Notes: a model not told the origin generated them from the letters alone. A stretch of 64,000 bases of DNA from Filobacillus milosensis (GCF_004402015.1 NZ_SOPW01000012.1:27292-91291), one strand, 5' to 3'; shown: positions 17,561-26,893, numbered from the stretch's first letter. A program made the numbers and translations.

Positions 17561-18498
17561 TGTCACAACCTGAACTAAATAGAGCAGAATTAGAACAAAG
17601 CGATTTTGAACCTTTAGTGAGGGATGAAGCCGAAGCTGAAAAAATTTCTGGTGAAAGCACTTCATATTGGCAGGATGCTTGGCGTCGCTTTAAAAAGAAT
17701 AAGTTAGCTTTATTCGGAATGGGAGTCATTGTATTCTTAGGAATCATGTCATTTCTAGGTGGACCTATTTCCGGATATGATTATTATACAAATGACTATA
17801 TGGTTACAAACAAAGCACCTAGTCTTGAGCATTGGTTTGGGACTGACCCTCTAGGTCGTGACATCTTTGCACGAACGTGGTATGGTGCGAAAATTTCATT
17901 ATTTATCGGTATCATGGCTGCATTAATCGATGTAATTATCGGTGTAATCTGGGGTGCAATCGCAGGTTACTTTGGTGGTCGTACTGATGAAATTATGATG
18001 AGAATTGCAGATATTCTTTACAGTGTTCCTTATTTATTAGTGGTAATCCTTCTAATGGTTATTTTGCCACAAGGATTATGGACACTGATCTTGGCCATGA
18101 CATTCACCGGTTGGATTAATATGGCGAGGATTGTTCGTGGACAAGTTATGCAATTAAGATCAGAGGAATATGTCTTAGCGGCTCGTACACTAGGTGCTAA
18201 TAGTAATCGAATTATGTTTAGACACTTAGTTCCAAATACTTTAGGTCCAATTTTAGTTACCTTAACATTAACTATTCCGAACGCGATCTTCACAGAAGCA
18301 TTCTTAAGCTATCTAGGATTAGGAGTACAAGCTCCACTAGCAAGTTGGGGTACGATGACCTCAGAAGCCATTAGTGCACTACAATATTATCCATTCCAAT
18401 TATTCTTCCCAGCATTCTTTATCTGTTTAACTATGTTGGCATTTAACGTAATTGGTGATGGTATGCGAGACGCGTTAGACCCTAAAGCTCGTAAATAA
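17560..18498 (+). CDS. oppC: Oligopeptide ABC transporter permease OppC
   Basis: A 312-residue permease with a charged cytosolic N-terminal segment of about 45 residues, then about six membrane segments. The sequence HWFGTDPLGRDIFARTWYGA is the OppC/DppC N-terminal signature and AARTLGANSNRIMFRHLVPN is the ATPase-contact EAA loop. ATG 17560 overlaps the oppB stop and has AAGGAGGG 8 nt upstream. It partners with OppB in the membrane and is followed by oppD after 14 nt. Confidence 0.93.
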   Translation: MSQPELNRAELEQSDFEPLVRDEAEAEKISGESTSYWQDAWRRFKKNKLALFGMGVIVFLGIMSFLGGPISGYDYYTNDYMVTNKAPSLEHWFGTDPLGRDIFARTWYGAKISLFIGIMAALIDVIIGVIWGAIAGYFGGRTDEIMMRIADILYSVPYLLVVILLMVILPQGLWTLILAMTFTGWINMARIVRGQVMQLRSEEYVLAARTLGANSNRIMFRHLVPNTLGPILVTLTLTIPNAIFTEAFLSYLGLGVQAPLASWGTMTSEAISALQYYPFQLFFPAFFICLTMLAFNVIGDGMRDALDPKARK

Positions 18499-18512
18499 AG
18501 GAGGGGAAAACC

Positions 18513-19547
18513 GTGAAAAAAGTTTTAGAAGTAAAAGATTTAAATGTCTTTTTTGATACGTATAAAGCTGAAGTACAAGCGGTTCGTGGCGTTTCTTTCG
18601 ATTTGCATGAAAAAGAAACTTTAGCCATTGTCGGTGAATCCGGTTCTGGTAAAAGTGTAACGTCACAATCGATTATGAAATTAATACCAATGCCTCCTGG
18701 TAAATTTGCTGGAGGTTCAATAAAGTTTAATGGTGAGGAATTAATTGATAAATCCGAAAGACAAATGGAAGATATTCGTGGTAAAGAAATCAGTATGATC
18801 TTCCAGGATCCAATGACATCATTAAACCCAACGATGACAGTTGGTAAACAAATTGCAGAAAGTCTTATCAAACACCAAAACATGTCTAAAGCACAAGCAC
18901 GTAAGCGTGGTTTAGAATTATTGGAATTGGTTGGTATACCTAATCCTGAGGCTCGTATAGATCAGTATCCTCACGAGTATTCTGGTGGTATGCGTCAAAG
19001 AGGAATGATTGCCATTGCATTAGCATGTAACCCGAAAGTGTTAATTGCCGATGAGCCAACAACAGCACTTGACGTAACCATCCAAGCACAGATTTTAGAC
19101 TTAATGCGCGATCTACAGGATAAGGTAAATACGTCAATCATTTTAATTACACACGACTTAGGTGTAGTTGCGAATGCGGCACACCGTGTTGCTGTTATGT
19201 ATGGTGGTAAAATTATTGAAACGGGTACAGTTGATGAAATTTTCTATAACCCGACGCACCCATATACTTGGGGTCTATTAGGTTCAATGCCAGACCTTGA
19301 AGGTGATAGTGATGAGGAATTACAAGCTATTCCTGGTACACCACCGGATCTAGCTGATCCTCCAAAAGGCTGTCCTTTTGCTGCGCGTTGTCCTTACGCT
19401 ATGAAAGTATGTGAAAACCATATGCCAGACTACTTTGAGCTATCAGATACTCAGAAAAGTGCCTGCTGGTTATTGGATGAACGTTCACCTAAGGTAGAAC
19501 CACCTGAATCTGCAAAAGTAGGAGGTTCGAAACGAGATGAGCAATAA
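18513..19547 (+). CDS. oppD: Oligopeptide ABC transporter ATPase OppD
   Basis: A 344-residue ATP-binding subunit. Walker A is GESGSGKS (about 41-48), the ABC signature YSGGMRQRG and Walker B LIADEPTTALDV. The C-terminal OppD/DppD extension contains GCPFAARCPYAMKVC, the cysteine motif common in this subfamily, which in some relatives binds an Fe-S cluster. The start is GTG 18513 behind GGAGGGG. It powers peptide uptake together with OppF. Its end overlaps the oppF start by 11 nt. Confidence 0.93.
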   Translation: MKKVLEVKDLNVFFDTYKAEVQAVRGVSFDLHEKETLAIVGESGSGKSVTSQSIMKLIPMPPGKFAGGSIKFNGEELIDKSERQMEDIRGKEISMIFQDPMTSLNPTMTVGKQIAESLIKHQNMSKAQARKRGLELLELVGIPNPEARIDQYPHEYSGGMRQRGMIAIALACNPKVLIADEPTTALDVTIQAQILDLMRDLQDKVNTSIILITHDLGVVANAAHRVAVMYGGKIIETGTVDEIFYNPTHPYTWGLLGSMPDLEGDSDEELQAIPGTPPDLADPPKGCPFAARCPYAMKVCENHMPDYFELSDTQKSACWLLDERSPKVEPPESAKVGGSKRDEQ

Positions 19548-20553
19548 TAAAGAAAAACTTTTAGAAATAAAAAATCTAAAGAAACATTTCAATGTTGGCC
19601 GTAAAGCGACATTAAAAGCTGTTGATGGGATTAACTTTGATATCTATAAAGGTGAAACTTTTGGTTTAGTAGGTGAATCTGGTTGTGGTAAATCAACAGC
19701 TGGACGAACTGTTTTACGCCTTTATGAAGCTACTGATGGCGAAGTAGTTTTTAACGGTCAAAATGTTCACAGCAAAAAATCTGGTAAAGATACTAAAGAG
19801 TTAAGCAGAAAAATGCAGATGATCTTCCAGGACCCTTATGCATCTTTAAACCCACGTATGACGGTTAAAGATATAATTGCAGAAGGTATCGATATTCATG
19901 GCTTAGCTAAGAATAAAAAAGAGCGTGAAGAAACGGTTATTGAACTGCTAGAAACTGTTGGACTAAATAAAGAGCACGCTAACCGCTACCCTCACGAATT
20001 CAGTGGTGGTCAGCGTCAGCGTATTGGTATTGCCCGTGCTCTAGCGTTAGATCCAGACTTTATCGTAGCAGATGAGCCAATTTCGGCTCTAGACGTTTCA
20101 ATCCAGGCACAGGTAGTAAACTTAATGAAACGTCTACAGAAAGAAAGAGATTTAACTTATTTATTCATCGCACACGATTTAGCTATGGTTAAGCACATCA
20201 GTGACCGTGTAGGTGTTATGTATCTAGGGCGCATGATGGAATTAGCTTCTAGTGACGACCTATATAAGAACCCATTACACCCTTATACACGTGCGTTACT
20301 AAGTGCGATTCCTGTAAGTGATCCGGATGTAGAAAAAAACCGTGAACGTGTAATCCTTGAAGGCGATGTGCCAAGCCCGACAGATCCTCCAAGCGGTTGT
20401 CCATTTAGAACAAGATGTCCACTTGCACAGGATGTTTGTGCAGAAGTCGTTCCTGAATGGATTGAACATGAGAAAGGTCACCACGTAGCGTGTCACGCTT
20501 ATGATGAACGCTTTAGTGAACGGTTTGACGCTGCAAGAGAAGCAATGTCTTAA
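19537..20553 (+). CDS. oppF: Oligopeptide ABC transporter ATPase OppF
   Basis: A 338-residue ATP-binding subunit, the second motor of the peptide permease. Walker A is GESGCGKST, the signature FSGGQRQRIG and Walker B FIVADEPISALDV. The C-terminus again carries the cysteine motif GCPFRTRCPLAQDVC. ATG 19537 lies within the end of oppD and has a ribosome site GGAGG in the oppD coding region. It is the last gene of the operon; a strong terminator follows. Imported peptides would serve nutrition and, in sporulating relatives, signalling. Confidence 0.93.
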   Translation: MSNNKEKLLEIKNLKKHFNVGRKATLKAVDGINFDIYKGETFGLVGESGCGKSTAGRTVLRLYEATDGEVVFNGQNVHSKKSGKDTKELSRKMQMIFQDPYASLNPRMTVKDIIAEGIDIHGLAKNKKEREETVIELLETVGLNKEHANRYPHEFSGGQRQRIGIARALALDPDFIVADEPISALDVSIQAQVVNLMKRLQKERDLTYLFIAHDLAMVKHISDRVGVMYLGRMMELASSDDLYKNPLHPYTRALLSAIPVSDPDVEKNRERVILEGDVPSPTDPPSGCPFRTRCPLAQDVCAEVVPEWIEHEKGHHVACHAYDERFSERFDAAREAMS

Positions 20554-20557
20554 TAAT

Positions 20558-20589
20558 AACCAAGAGCCTAATAGGGTTCTTGGTTTTTT
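20558..20589 (+). terminator. Terminator of the opp operon
   Basis: AACCAAGAGCC pairs with GGGTTCTTGGTT across a short AT-rich loop, followed by a T-run. Confidence 0.9.
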
Positions 20590-20707
20590 ACATAATAAGT
20601 TTTATTGAGACAAAATAGAAAAAAACAGGCTAAATTTCTTTCTTTGTGTAAAAAATGTTATCATAGAGTGGGTTTCAATATTTAACGTATTTTTAGGAGG
20701 TAAAGAA

Positions 20708-21898
20708 ATGCCAAGTGAAACGTTAAATCAATTTTTAAATGACAATTTACAAGAATTAAAAGACCAAGGTCTATACAACGAAATTAATGTAGTTGAAGGT
20801 CCGAATGGTCCAAGAATTACGATTGATGGGAAAGAATTAATTAACCTATCATCAAACAACTATTTAGGGTTAGCAACAGATGATCGATTAAAAGAAGTAG
20901 CAAAAGACGCTGTTGATTCACATGGCGTTGGCGCTGGTGCAGTTCGTACAATTAACGGTACACTCGACTTACACGTAAAATTAGAAGAAAAGATTGCAGA
21001 ATTCAAAGGGACTGAATCAGCCATTGCTTATCAGTCTGGTTTTAACTGTAATATGGCAGCGATTTCAGCCGTAATGGACAAGAACGATGCGATACTATCA
21101 GACGAGCTTAACCACGCTTCAATCATTGATGGTTGCCGCCTGTCTAAAGCAAAAATTCTAAGGTTTAATCACTCCGATATGGATGACCTTCGTCAAAAGG
21201 CAAAAGAAGCTAAAGAATCAGGTCAATATAATAAAATTATGATTATTACTGATGGTGTCTTCTCAATGGATGGAGATATAGCAAAACTTCCTGAAATTGT
21301 TGAGATTGCTAAAGAATTTGATTTAATTACGTATGTTGACGATGCACACGGCTCTGGCGTTTTAGGTAAAGGTGCTGGTACAGTTAAACATTTTGGGTTA
21401 CAAAATGATATCGATTTCCAAATGGGGACATTATCAAAAGCTATTGGTGTAGTTGGTGGCTATGTAGCTGGTAAACAAAATTTGATTGACTGGTTAAAAG
21501 TCCGCTCTCGCCCGTTCCTATTCTCTACATCTTTATCACCTGCTGATGTAACAGCTTGTACTAAAGCAATTGATTTATTGATGGAATCAACTGAACTTCA
21601 CGATCGTATGTGGGAAAACGGTGACTACTTGAAGAAGGGTTTAAAAGAGCTTGGATTTGATATTGGTGACAGTGAAACACCAATCACACCTTGTGTCATA
21701 GGTGAGGAAAAAGCAACACAAGAGTTTAGTAAACGACTATTTGATGAAGGTGTTTATGCTAAATCGATCGTATTCCCAACAGTTCCTAAAGGCTCTGGTC
21801 GTGTTCGTAATATGCCAACAGCTGCTCATACTAAAGAAATGTTAGATGAGGCGCTGGCTATTTACGAAAAAGTCGGTAAAGACATGGGTCTTATATAG
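20708..21898 (+). CDS. kbl: Glycine C-acetyltransferase (2-amino-3-ketobutyrate CoA ligase)
   Basis: A 396-residue PLP enzyme of the alpha-oxoamine synthase family. It cleaves 2-amino-3-oxobutyrate with CoA to glycine and acetyl-CoA, the second step of threonine breakdown. Seen: [37 protein letters not shown] with the PLP-binding aspartate, and [14 protein letters not shown] with the PLP lysine. Length matches the family (about 395-400). A perfect AGGAGG precedes ATG 20708. The next gene is the threonine dehydrogenase that makes its substrate, which separates it from BioF-type paralogues. Confidence 0.93.
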   Translation: MPSETLNQFLNDNLQELKDQGLYNEINVVEGPNGPRITIDGKELINLSSNNYLGLATDDRLKEVAKDAVDSHGVGAGAVRTINGTLDLHVKLEEKIAEFKGTESAIAYQSGFNCNMAAISAVMDKNDAILSDELNHASIIDGCRLSKAKILRFNHSDMDDLRQKAKEAKESGQYNKIMIITDGVFSMDGDIAKLPEIVEIAKEFDLITYVDDAHGSGVLGKGAGTVKHFGLQNDIDFQMGTLSKAIGVVGGYVAGKQNLIDWLKVRSRPFLFSTSLSPADVTACTKAIDLLMESTELHDRMWENGDYLKKGLKELGFDIGDSETPITPCVIGEEKATQEFSKRLFDEGVYAKSIVFPTVPKGSGRVRNMPTAAHTKEMLDEALAIYEKVGKDMGLI

Positions 21899-21930
21899 AA
21901 TTGAATGAAGGGGAATGGAGGAAAACACCG

Positions 21931-22881
21931 ATGAACAAGATTCTCATAACAGGAGCACTTGGTCAAATTGGATCTGAATTAACAATGGCTTTACGTGAAA
22001 AATACGGCAAAAACAATGTCATCGCTACAGATATTCGCGAGGCAGATAGTCCAGTTGTGACACAAGGCCCATTTGAAATATTAGATGTACAAGATTATGA
22101 CAAAATGCTTGATTTGGCTAAAAACTATGAAGTCGATACGATTATGCATTTAGCAGCATTATTATCAGCTAAGGCTGAAAATAATCCGAAGTTTGCTTGG
22201 GACCTAAACATGGGTGGTTTAGTAAATGCGCTTGAGGTTGCCAGAGAATTAGAATTACAATTCTTTACCCCAAGTTCAATTGGTGCATTTGGTCCATCAA
22301 CGCCTAAAAAGGATACACCTCAAGATACCATTCAACGCCCTACTACAATGTATGGTGTGAACAAAGTATCTGGAGAACTTTTATGTGATTACTACTATTC
22401 TCGTTTTGGCGTCGATACACGTGGCGTGCGTTTCCCAGGCTTAATTTCGTATGTAACTGAACCAGGTGGCGGAACAACGGATTATGCTGTTGAAATATAT
22501 TACGAAGCTTTAAAAAATAAATCTTATACCTCTTACATTGCAGAAGGTACGTATATGGACATGATGTACATGCCTGATGCCATCAATGCGATTATTCAAT
22601 TGATGGAAGCTGATGGGGATAAGTTAGAACATCGTAACGCATTTAATGTAACAGCGATGAGCGCAGCTCCAGAAGATTTTGAAAAAGCCATCCAAAAGCA
22701 AATTCCAGATTTTGAATTAAGCTATGACGTCGATTCAGTTCGTCAAAAGATTGCTGACAGCTGGCCGGATTCTATTGATGCTGATTGCGCATCAAAGGAA
22801 TGGGGCTTTAAGCCAGAATTTGATATCGATAAAATGACAGAAGATATGTTAGATAAACTAAAGACAAAGTTGGGCCAATAA
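21931..22881 (+). CDS. tdh: L-threonine 3-dehydrogenase, short-chain (epimerase-like) type
   Basis: A 316-residue NAD-dependent SDR-fold enzyme. The glycine motif GALGQIG lies at about 8-14, and MYGVNK gives the catalytic Tyr and Lys, with Ser in SSIGAFGP. This type of threonine dehydrogenase resembles UDP-galactose epimerase and is unrelated to the zinc enzyme of E. coli. It oxidises threonine to 2-amino-3-oxobutyrate, the substrate of the upstream Kbl. Start at ATG 21931 after GGAGG; an upstream TTG at 21901 is in frame but without support. The gene is 32 nt after kbl and ends in a terminator, so kbl-tdh is a two-gene operon. Confidence 0.92.
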   Translation: MNKILITGALGQIGSELTMALREKYGKNNVIATDIREADSPVVTQGPFEILDVQDYDKMLDLAKNYEVDTIMHLAALLSAKAENNPKFAWDLNMGGLVNALEVARELELQFFTPSSIGAFGPSTPKKDTPQDTIQRPTTMYGVNKVSGELLCDYYYSRFGVDTRGVRFPGLISYVTEPGGGTTDYAVEIYYEALKNKSYTSYIAEGTYMDMMYMPDAINAIIQLMEADGDKLEHRNAFNVTAMSAAPEDFEKAIQKQIPDFELSYDVDSVRQKIADSWPDSIDADCASKEWGFKPEFDIDKMTEDMLDKLKTKLGQ

Positions 22882-22897
22882 CGCCCAACTTTTTTTC
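22866..22897 (+). terminator. Terminator of kbl-tdh
   Basis: AGTTGGGC, loop CAATAAC, GCCCAACT and seven or more T; the stem begins within the last codons of tdh. Confidence 0.9.
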
Positions 22898-22944
22898 ATT
22901 GTGTATAAGTAAAATCAGAAAAATTAAGTCAATGGTTAAACGAA

Positions 22945-23046
22945 AGGCGGCGACTCCTGCGGGAACAGCGCGAGCCGAAAATCACGCAAAACGAACGGCA
23001 GTGAGTTTTGGGAAGTTGAGGCCGTGCCCGCGGAAAGCGTCCGCCT
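22945..23046. repeat. GC-rich palindromic repeat element, copy 1
   Basis: A 102-bp element with terminal inverted repeats AGGCGG and CCGCCT and inner CGGG/CCCG pairing. Both ends are shared with the element at 51286-51429: AGGCGGCGACTCCTG on the left and CGGAAAGCGTCCGCCTGTA on the right. It is clearly more GC-rich than its surroundings. Similar dispersed elements occur in many Bacillaceae genomes (from memory). No coding capacity. Confidence 0.75.
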
Positions 23047-23073
23047 GTATCTTCTAAAAATTAACATCTCAAA

Positions 23074-23553
23074 TTAATTAAAGACCTCATCCAGTCGACT
23101 CGAATAAAACTCTAATGCTCGACTATAAGCTTTAATCGATTCATCATCCGTTGTTTCTAATAACTTTGTCATCAAAAATTCCATGGCTAAATCTGTATCA
23201 TCTAAATTATATAACGTCATAGCAAAAAAGATGTAAAATGCATTGTAGTCAGGATACTCGCTCATGCCGATTTCTAACGTTTCACGAGCCAGTTCATATA
23301 ATCCAACTGCACGATAGCTGCTTCCCAGACATAAAAGTGCTTCTCTTCGGTCTTCTAGATTTAGATCATGTTCCAGTGCTTGTTTGTAAAACGAAATGGC
23401 TTGTGGTGCCATATCCTGTTGGTCATGAATATATGCTGTTTGTAATAATATATCAGGGTCATGAGGGTGATCTTCCAATAAGGATAATGCTAACTTCCTT
23501 GCTTCATCTAATTGATTAGCTTGCCTTAAGCTTTTTAGTTTATCTACATCCAT
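23074..23553 (-). CDS. TPR-repeat protein, 159 aa
   Basis: A small cytosolic protein made of about three to four tetratricopeptide repeats, for example DPDILLQTAYIHDQQDM, EALLCLGSSYRAVGLYELA and NAFYIFFAMTLYNLDDTDLA. TPR proteins bind partner proteins; no catalytic motif is present. Start chosen at ATG 23553 (MDVDKLK) because AAGGAG lies 8 nt upstream; the longer frame to 23589 has no ribosome site. It converges on the kbl-tdh operon with a GC-rich repeat element between them. The specific role is unknown. Confidence 0.8.
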   Translation of the reverse strand: MDVDKLKSLRQANQLDEARKLALSLLEDHPHDPDILLQTAYIHDQQDMAPQAISFYKQALEHDLNLEDRREALLCLGSSYRAVGLYELARETLEIGMSEYPDYNAFYIFFAMTLYNLDDTDLAMEFLMTKLLETTDDESIKAYSRALEFYSSRLDEVFN

Positions 23554-23917
23554 TGTTTTGCTCCTTTTTTTACATTCATTCTCAATCATATTGTATAGGT
23601 CAATTTCATACGAGGCAAACTAAAATCGATTACGCATGTTCAAAACAATTTACTTAGAGTTCCTAAATTTTCTGTATGTATTCATTTACGTTAAAATTTT
23701 ATTAAATTTATTAGAAATAATAGACTAAACTATCTAATACTTACGCATTGGTATCAAATCCTCTTACATGTTACGAATTTCTGTTTTGACTATTTTCCGA
23801 CAATTAACTACAATTTTCTTTGTGATAAAAAATTCCAAGGAGGAGTTTCATATATAAGTGTAAGTTGAATTTTCAAGATAGTGTCTAGATTTGTTTAAAA
23901 TTATTAGGAGGAAAACA
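23554..23917 (+). promoter_or_regulatory. Intergenic region with BCCT promoter and long leader
   Basis: The region contains a strong sigma-A promoter, TTGACT (23786-23791) and TACAAT (23809-23814) with a 17-nt spacer, giving a leader of about 100 nt. In the leader an AAGGAGGAG sequence near 23838-23846 looks like a ribosome site but no open frame follows it. Upstream of the promoter the DNA is AT-rich and I see nothing else. Confidence 0.6.
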
Positions 23918-25492
23918 ATGAAAATTAAAGAAAAGTATCATTCCGATGATTACCTGGGCAAGGGTGTCCAGAAGACCTCTTTATTTATAAGTGGTGGATT
24001 TTTGATCTTATTTTTTCTATTAGCATTTTTAACACCAGAATTTACTTCAAAAGTTGTAAATGACTCATTTAACTGGTCAGCTAAGTGGTTTGGTTTGTTC
24101 TGGCAGTTATTAATGTTAGCGACCTTAATTGTAGGTCTAATCTTAATGTTTACTCGATACGGTCGAGTGAAGTTAGGTAAGCAGGAAAAACCTCATTTTT
24201 CTAACTTCCGTTGGATTGCCATGATCCTTACTACATTATTGGCAAGTGGTGGTGTGTTCTGGGCTGCAAGTGAGCCGATGTCACACTATATGACAACCCC
24301 GCCTTTATTTAGTGCAGAAAACTTAAGTGCATGGGACCGCGCAGTTCCAGGAATGGCGCAAGCCTTTTTCCACTGGGGATTCTCTGCATGGGCTGTTTTA
24401 GGTACGGTTGCAACGATTGTATTAATGTATGCGCATTACCATAAAGGCATGCCGCTTAAACCAAGAACTATTCTTTATCCACTTGTTGGAGATAAAATCT
24501 TTAAGCGTTATAACCCATTAGGTTTAACAGCTGATGTGACATCAATTATTGCAGTTGCAGCAGGTACGATTGGTGCGATTGGATTTTTAGGTTTACAGGC
24601 AGCTTACGCATTTGAACAAATCTTTGGTGTTCCAAGTACACTGTTTATGCAGATTATGTTCATCGTTATTCTAATTGGAATCGCAACGATTTCTGCAGTA
24701 ACAGGTGTAGATAAAGGGATTCAGATTTTAAGTCGTGTTAACGTGAGTTTCGCTGTTATTTTAATGATTATTATTATGATTGTTGGACCAACACTATTTA
24801 TTCTAGATATATTTGTAGCAGCGGAAGCATTTCAACTTCAAAACTACCTTATGATGAGTTTAACTCGTGGTGACCAGGCTTGGTTAGCATGGTGGACAGT
24901 CTTTTTCTGGGGTTGGTTTATCGGTTTCGGTCCGATGATGTCGATCTTTATTGCTCGTATTTCGAGAGGACGTACGATTCGTGAATTAATTGTAGCTGTT
25001 GCGATTATCTCTCCAATTGTCAGTAACTTATGGTTCGCTACTCTTGGTGGATCAGGTGTGAAGTTCGAAATGGAGAATGAAGGGTTAATTTCCGGTCCGC
25101 TGGGTGATGTAGGACAGGAAGCCGCAGTTATGGCCATTTTAAATCAATTGCCAATGAGTGATTTATTTGCCTTCGCATTCTTGATTATAACGGTTATTTT
25201 CGTTGCAACAACAGCCGACTCAATGTCATATGCATCAGCTGTTGCGGTGACGGGTAATGATGATCCGAGTAAATATATTCGAGTATTCTGGGCATTAATT
25301 TTCGGTGCCGTAGCCGTTGCATTATTAACATTAGGTGAAGGTAGTATCAGCTTATTACAAAGCTTTATTGTTGTATCTGCTGTACCTGTATCCCTATTAC
25401 TGCTTCCACCGATTTGGGATTCTGTTAAAATCGCTAACAAACTGGCGATTGAGCAAGGTGTTAAACGTAAAGAAGATCGTGACGAAATATAA
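23918..25492 (+). CDS. BCCT-family betaine/choline/carnitine-type transporter
   Basis: A 524-residue membrane protein with about twelve segments. Family marks seen: ASEPMSHY, FHWGFSAWAVLG and the signature region AWWTVFFWGWFIGFGP followed by FIARISRGRTIREL. Members use the sodium or proton gradient to take up betaine, choline, carnitine or related quaternary compounds, often for osmoprotection. The signature is more diverged than in OpuD/BetP (GWFIGFGP in place of AWWISWAP), so the substrate is uncertain and may not be glycine betaine. Start chosen at ATG 23918 after AGGAGG. Monocistronic, with its own promoter and terminator. Confidence 0.88.
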   Translation: MKIKEKYHSDDYLGKGVQKTSLFISGGFLILFFLLAFLTPEFTSKVVNDSFNWSAKWFGLFWQLLMLATLIVGLILMFTRYGRVKLGKQEKPHFSNFRWIAMILTTLLASGGVFWAASEPMSHYMTTPPLFSAENLSAWDRAVPGMAQAFFHWGFSAWAVLGTVATIVLMYAHYHKGMPLKPRTILYPLVGDKIFKRYNPLGLTADVTSIIAVAAGTIGAIGFLGLQAAYAFEQIFGVPSTLFMQIMFIVILIGIATISAVTGVDKGIQILSRVNVSFAVILMIIIMIVGPTLFILDIFVAAEAFQLQNYLMMSLTRGDQAWLAWWTVFFWGWFIGFGPMMSIFIARISRGRTIRELIVAVAIISPIVSNLWFATLGGSGVKFEMENEGLISGPLGDVGQEAAVMAILNQLPMSDLFAFAFLIITVIFVATTADSMSYASAVAVTGNDDPSKYIRVFWALIFGAVAVALLTLGEGSISLLQSFIVVSAVPVSLLLLPPIWDSVKIANKLAIEQGVKRKEDRDEI

Positions 25493-25498
25493 AATGAA

Positions 25499-25532
25499 AA
25501 ACAATGACGTCTATATGGCGTCATTGTTTTTA
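25499..25532 (+). terminator. Terminator of the BCCT gene
   Basis: AACAATGACG and CGTCATTGTT with a 9-nt loop, then a T-rich tail. Confidence 0.85.
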
Positions 25533-25559
25533 TATAGGATTAAGGAATTATATGAGTGG

Positions 25560-25565
25560 TATAAT
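25560..25565 (+). promoter_or_regulatory. Probable -10 box of the thioesterase gene
   Basis: TATAAT at 25560-25565, 32 nt before the gene, with no clear -35 box. Confidence 0.4.
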
Positions 25566-25596
25566 ATAATTAGAAACTATGTAAAGAGGTGAAGCC

Positions 25597-26130
25597 ATGA
25601 AAGCAAAACCTTGTATCAATTCATTAACTGTAAAAAATTCACACGTCTTACCCCCAGATACCAACAGTCACGGAACTTTATTCGGGGGTAAATTAATGGC
25701 TTATGTTGATGATGTAGCTGCGATTGCAGCCACTCGACATGCTCGTATGCCAGTTGTTACTGCATCAACTGATTCGGTTGACTTTTTGAATCCAGTTAAA
25801 GAAGGTAATACGATCTGCTTAGAAGCCTATGTCACGTATACACACAGAACGTCAATGGAGATTTTCGTTAAAGCAATTACGGAAAACTTAATTACAGGTG
25901 AAAGGCAAGTATGTACAACGGCGTTTTTAACAATGGTTGCTTTAGATGAAGAAGGTAAACCAACAGAGGTCCCGCCTGTGCTTCCTGAATCGGAAGAGGA
26001 AAAATGGCTACATGCTGGTGCCGCTAAACGTGCAGAGTATCGTCGTAATCGCAGGAAAGAGTCAAAAGAATTGGCTGAACGTTTTGGAGCAAGTTTTCCT
26101 TGGGATCCAACAACAAATCAAAAAGCGTAA
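25597..26130 (+). CDS. Hotdog-fold acyl-CoA thioesterase
   Basis: A 177-residue enzyme that hydrolyses acyl-CoA to fatty acid and CoA. The hotdog active-site stretch NSHGTLFGGKLMAYVDDVAAI (written here only to its core, SHGTLFGGKLMAYVDD) sits at about 23-43 and includes the catalytic Asp. DSVDFLNPVKEGN and HRTSMEIFVK are the substrate-pocket strands. It resembles Bacillus YkhA and the cytosolic acyl-CoA hydrolase group. The C-terminal 40 residues are charged. Ribosome site GAGGTG precedes ATG 25597. The hut promoter begins at the base after its stop codon. Confidence 0.88.
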   Translation: MKAKPCINSLTVKNSHVLPPDTNSHGTLFGGKLMAYVDDVAAIAATRHARMPVVTASTDSVDFLNPVKEGNTICLEAYVTYTHRTSMEIFVKAITENLITGERQVCTTAFLTMVALDEEGKPTEVPPVLPESEEEKWLHAGAAKRAEYRRNRRKESKELAERFGASFPWDPTTNQKA

Positions 26131-26159
26131 TTGACAATTGGTCAAGTAAGATTTACAAT
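26131..26159 (+). promoter_or_regulatory. Promoter of the hut operon
   Basis: TTGACA (26131-26136) and TACAAT (26154-26159) with the ideal 17-nt spacer. The -35 box is part of the inverted repeat TTGACaattgGTCAA (26131-26145), a possible operator. No clear cre site was found nearby. Confidence 0.75.
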
Positions 26160-26191
26160 TTAATTATGAAGGAAATTGTTGGTGTTACTAC

Positions 26192-26641
26192 ATGAATAAA
26201 ACAATACAATCGGGGATTGGTAAGTCCGCACTACAGTTAGTGCTAGCCAATAGTCATGAGATAGAAGATACCAAAACTCGAGTCATTGAGTCTGATTATT
26301 CTTTTTGTACAGGTAAAACAGGTTCAATGGATATGCAAAAAGTTGTCTCGGCGATTGAGACAGCAGCGAAACGAAATGAAATTATTGATGAAACCCTTTA
26401 TCGGGAAATGCATGCACTCTATCATGCAATTCTCGAAGCTTTAGAAGGCGTGACTCGCGGGCAGGTTCTGCTTGGAGATGTCATGCGTACGGTTGGCTTA
26501 CGTTTCAGCGTTGTACGAGGTCGTCCGTATGAAAATGAAGCAGAAGGTGAATGGATTGCCGTCGCATTGTACGGAACAATCGGCGCTCCGATACGTGGAT
26601 TGGAGCATGAAACTACGGGATTAGGCATTAATCACATATAA
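26192..26641 (+). CDS. hutP: HutP, histidine-dependent RNA-binding antiterminator
   Basis: A 149-residue protein. In Bacillus subtilis HutP binds L-histidine and Mg2+ and then binds the terminator RNA upstream of hutH, letting transcription proceed. The metal-binding histidines fit: H74, H78 and H139 correspond to H73, H77 and H138 of the B. subtilis protein as I recall it. The C-terminus [11 protein letters not shown] is also characteristic. ATG 26192 has AAGGAAA about 15-18 nt upstream and a weak GGTG closer, so initiation may be modest. Its target hairpin lies directly downstream. Confidence 0.95.
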   Translation: MNKTIQSGIGKSALQLVLANSHEIEDTKTRVIESDYSFCTGKTGSMDMQKVVSAIETAAKRNEIIDETLYREMHALYHAILEALEGVTRGQVLLGDVMRTVGLRFSVVRGRPYENEAEGEWIAVALYGTIGAPIRGLEHETTGLGINHI

Positions 26642-26653
26642 TAAAATCGCCCA

Positions 26654-26714
26654 GAGTTATTAGTGGTGAGGGGGCTGATTCTCAGACGTAGACTGAGGAT
26701 TGGCCCCTTTTTTT
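26654..26714 (+). promoter_or_regulatory. HutP-responsive terminator/antiterminator
   Basis: Terminator: G-run (26670-26674) with CCCC (26704-26707), inner stem TCTCAG/CTGAGG around a 7-nt loop, then seven T. Upstream GAG-TTAT-TAG-TGGT-GAG (26654-26670) gives three NAG triplets spaced by exactly four bases. CAG, TAG and GAG (26683-26697) recur with 3-nt spacing in the hairpin top. Clusters of NAG triplets are the established HutP recognition pattern. Confidence 0.85.
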
Positions 26715-26737
26715 GTCTTCAAAGAAAAAACAGTAAT

Positions 26738-26893
26738 TTCTCATAGCAAGGTAAATTCTTCTTATAGAAAGATAAAAAGTTCTCATAGAAAATCAATAAT
26801 TTCTCATAGGGGCAAGTAAAGTTCTCGTAGCATAAATGAAAGTTCTCATAGCAATTCGAATTTTTCTTATAGAGAGATAAAATATTCTTATAA
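26738..26893 (+). repeat. 21-nt-pitch repeat array, TTCTCATAG family (B)
   Basis: Eight 9-nt cores at 26738, 26759, 26780, 26801, 26822, 26843, 26864 and 26885, every step exactly 21 nt, separated by unrelated 12-nt spacers. Cores are TTCTCATAG with variants TTCTTATAG, TTCTCGTAG and, last, TTCTTATAA. The array lies between the HutP terminator and the hutH ribosome site, so it is transcribed as leader of hutH when HutP antiterminates. Confidence 0.9.

Noticed and set aside
23838..23846. Strong ribosome-site-like AAGGAGGAG in the BCCT leader
   Set aside because: No start codon at proper distance leads to an open frame of meaningful length.
25335..25592. Plus frame of 85 codons at the end of the BCCT gene
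   Set aside because: Out-of-frame overlap with a membrane protein gene and a terminator.
26738..26893. CRISPR array
   Set aside because: Repeats of 9 nt with 12-nt spacers are far shorter than CRISPR units, and no cas gene is present.
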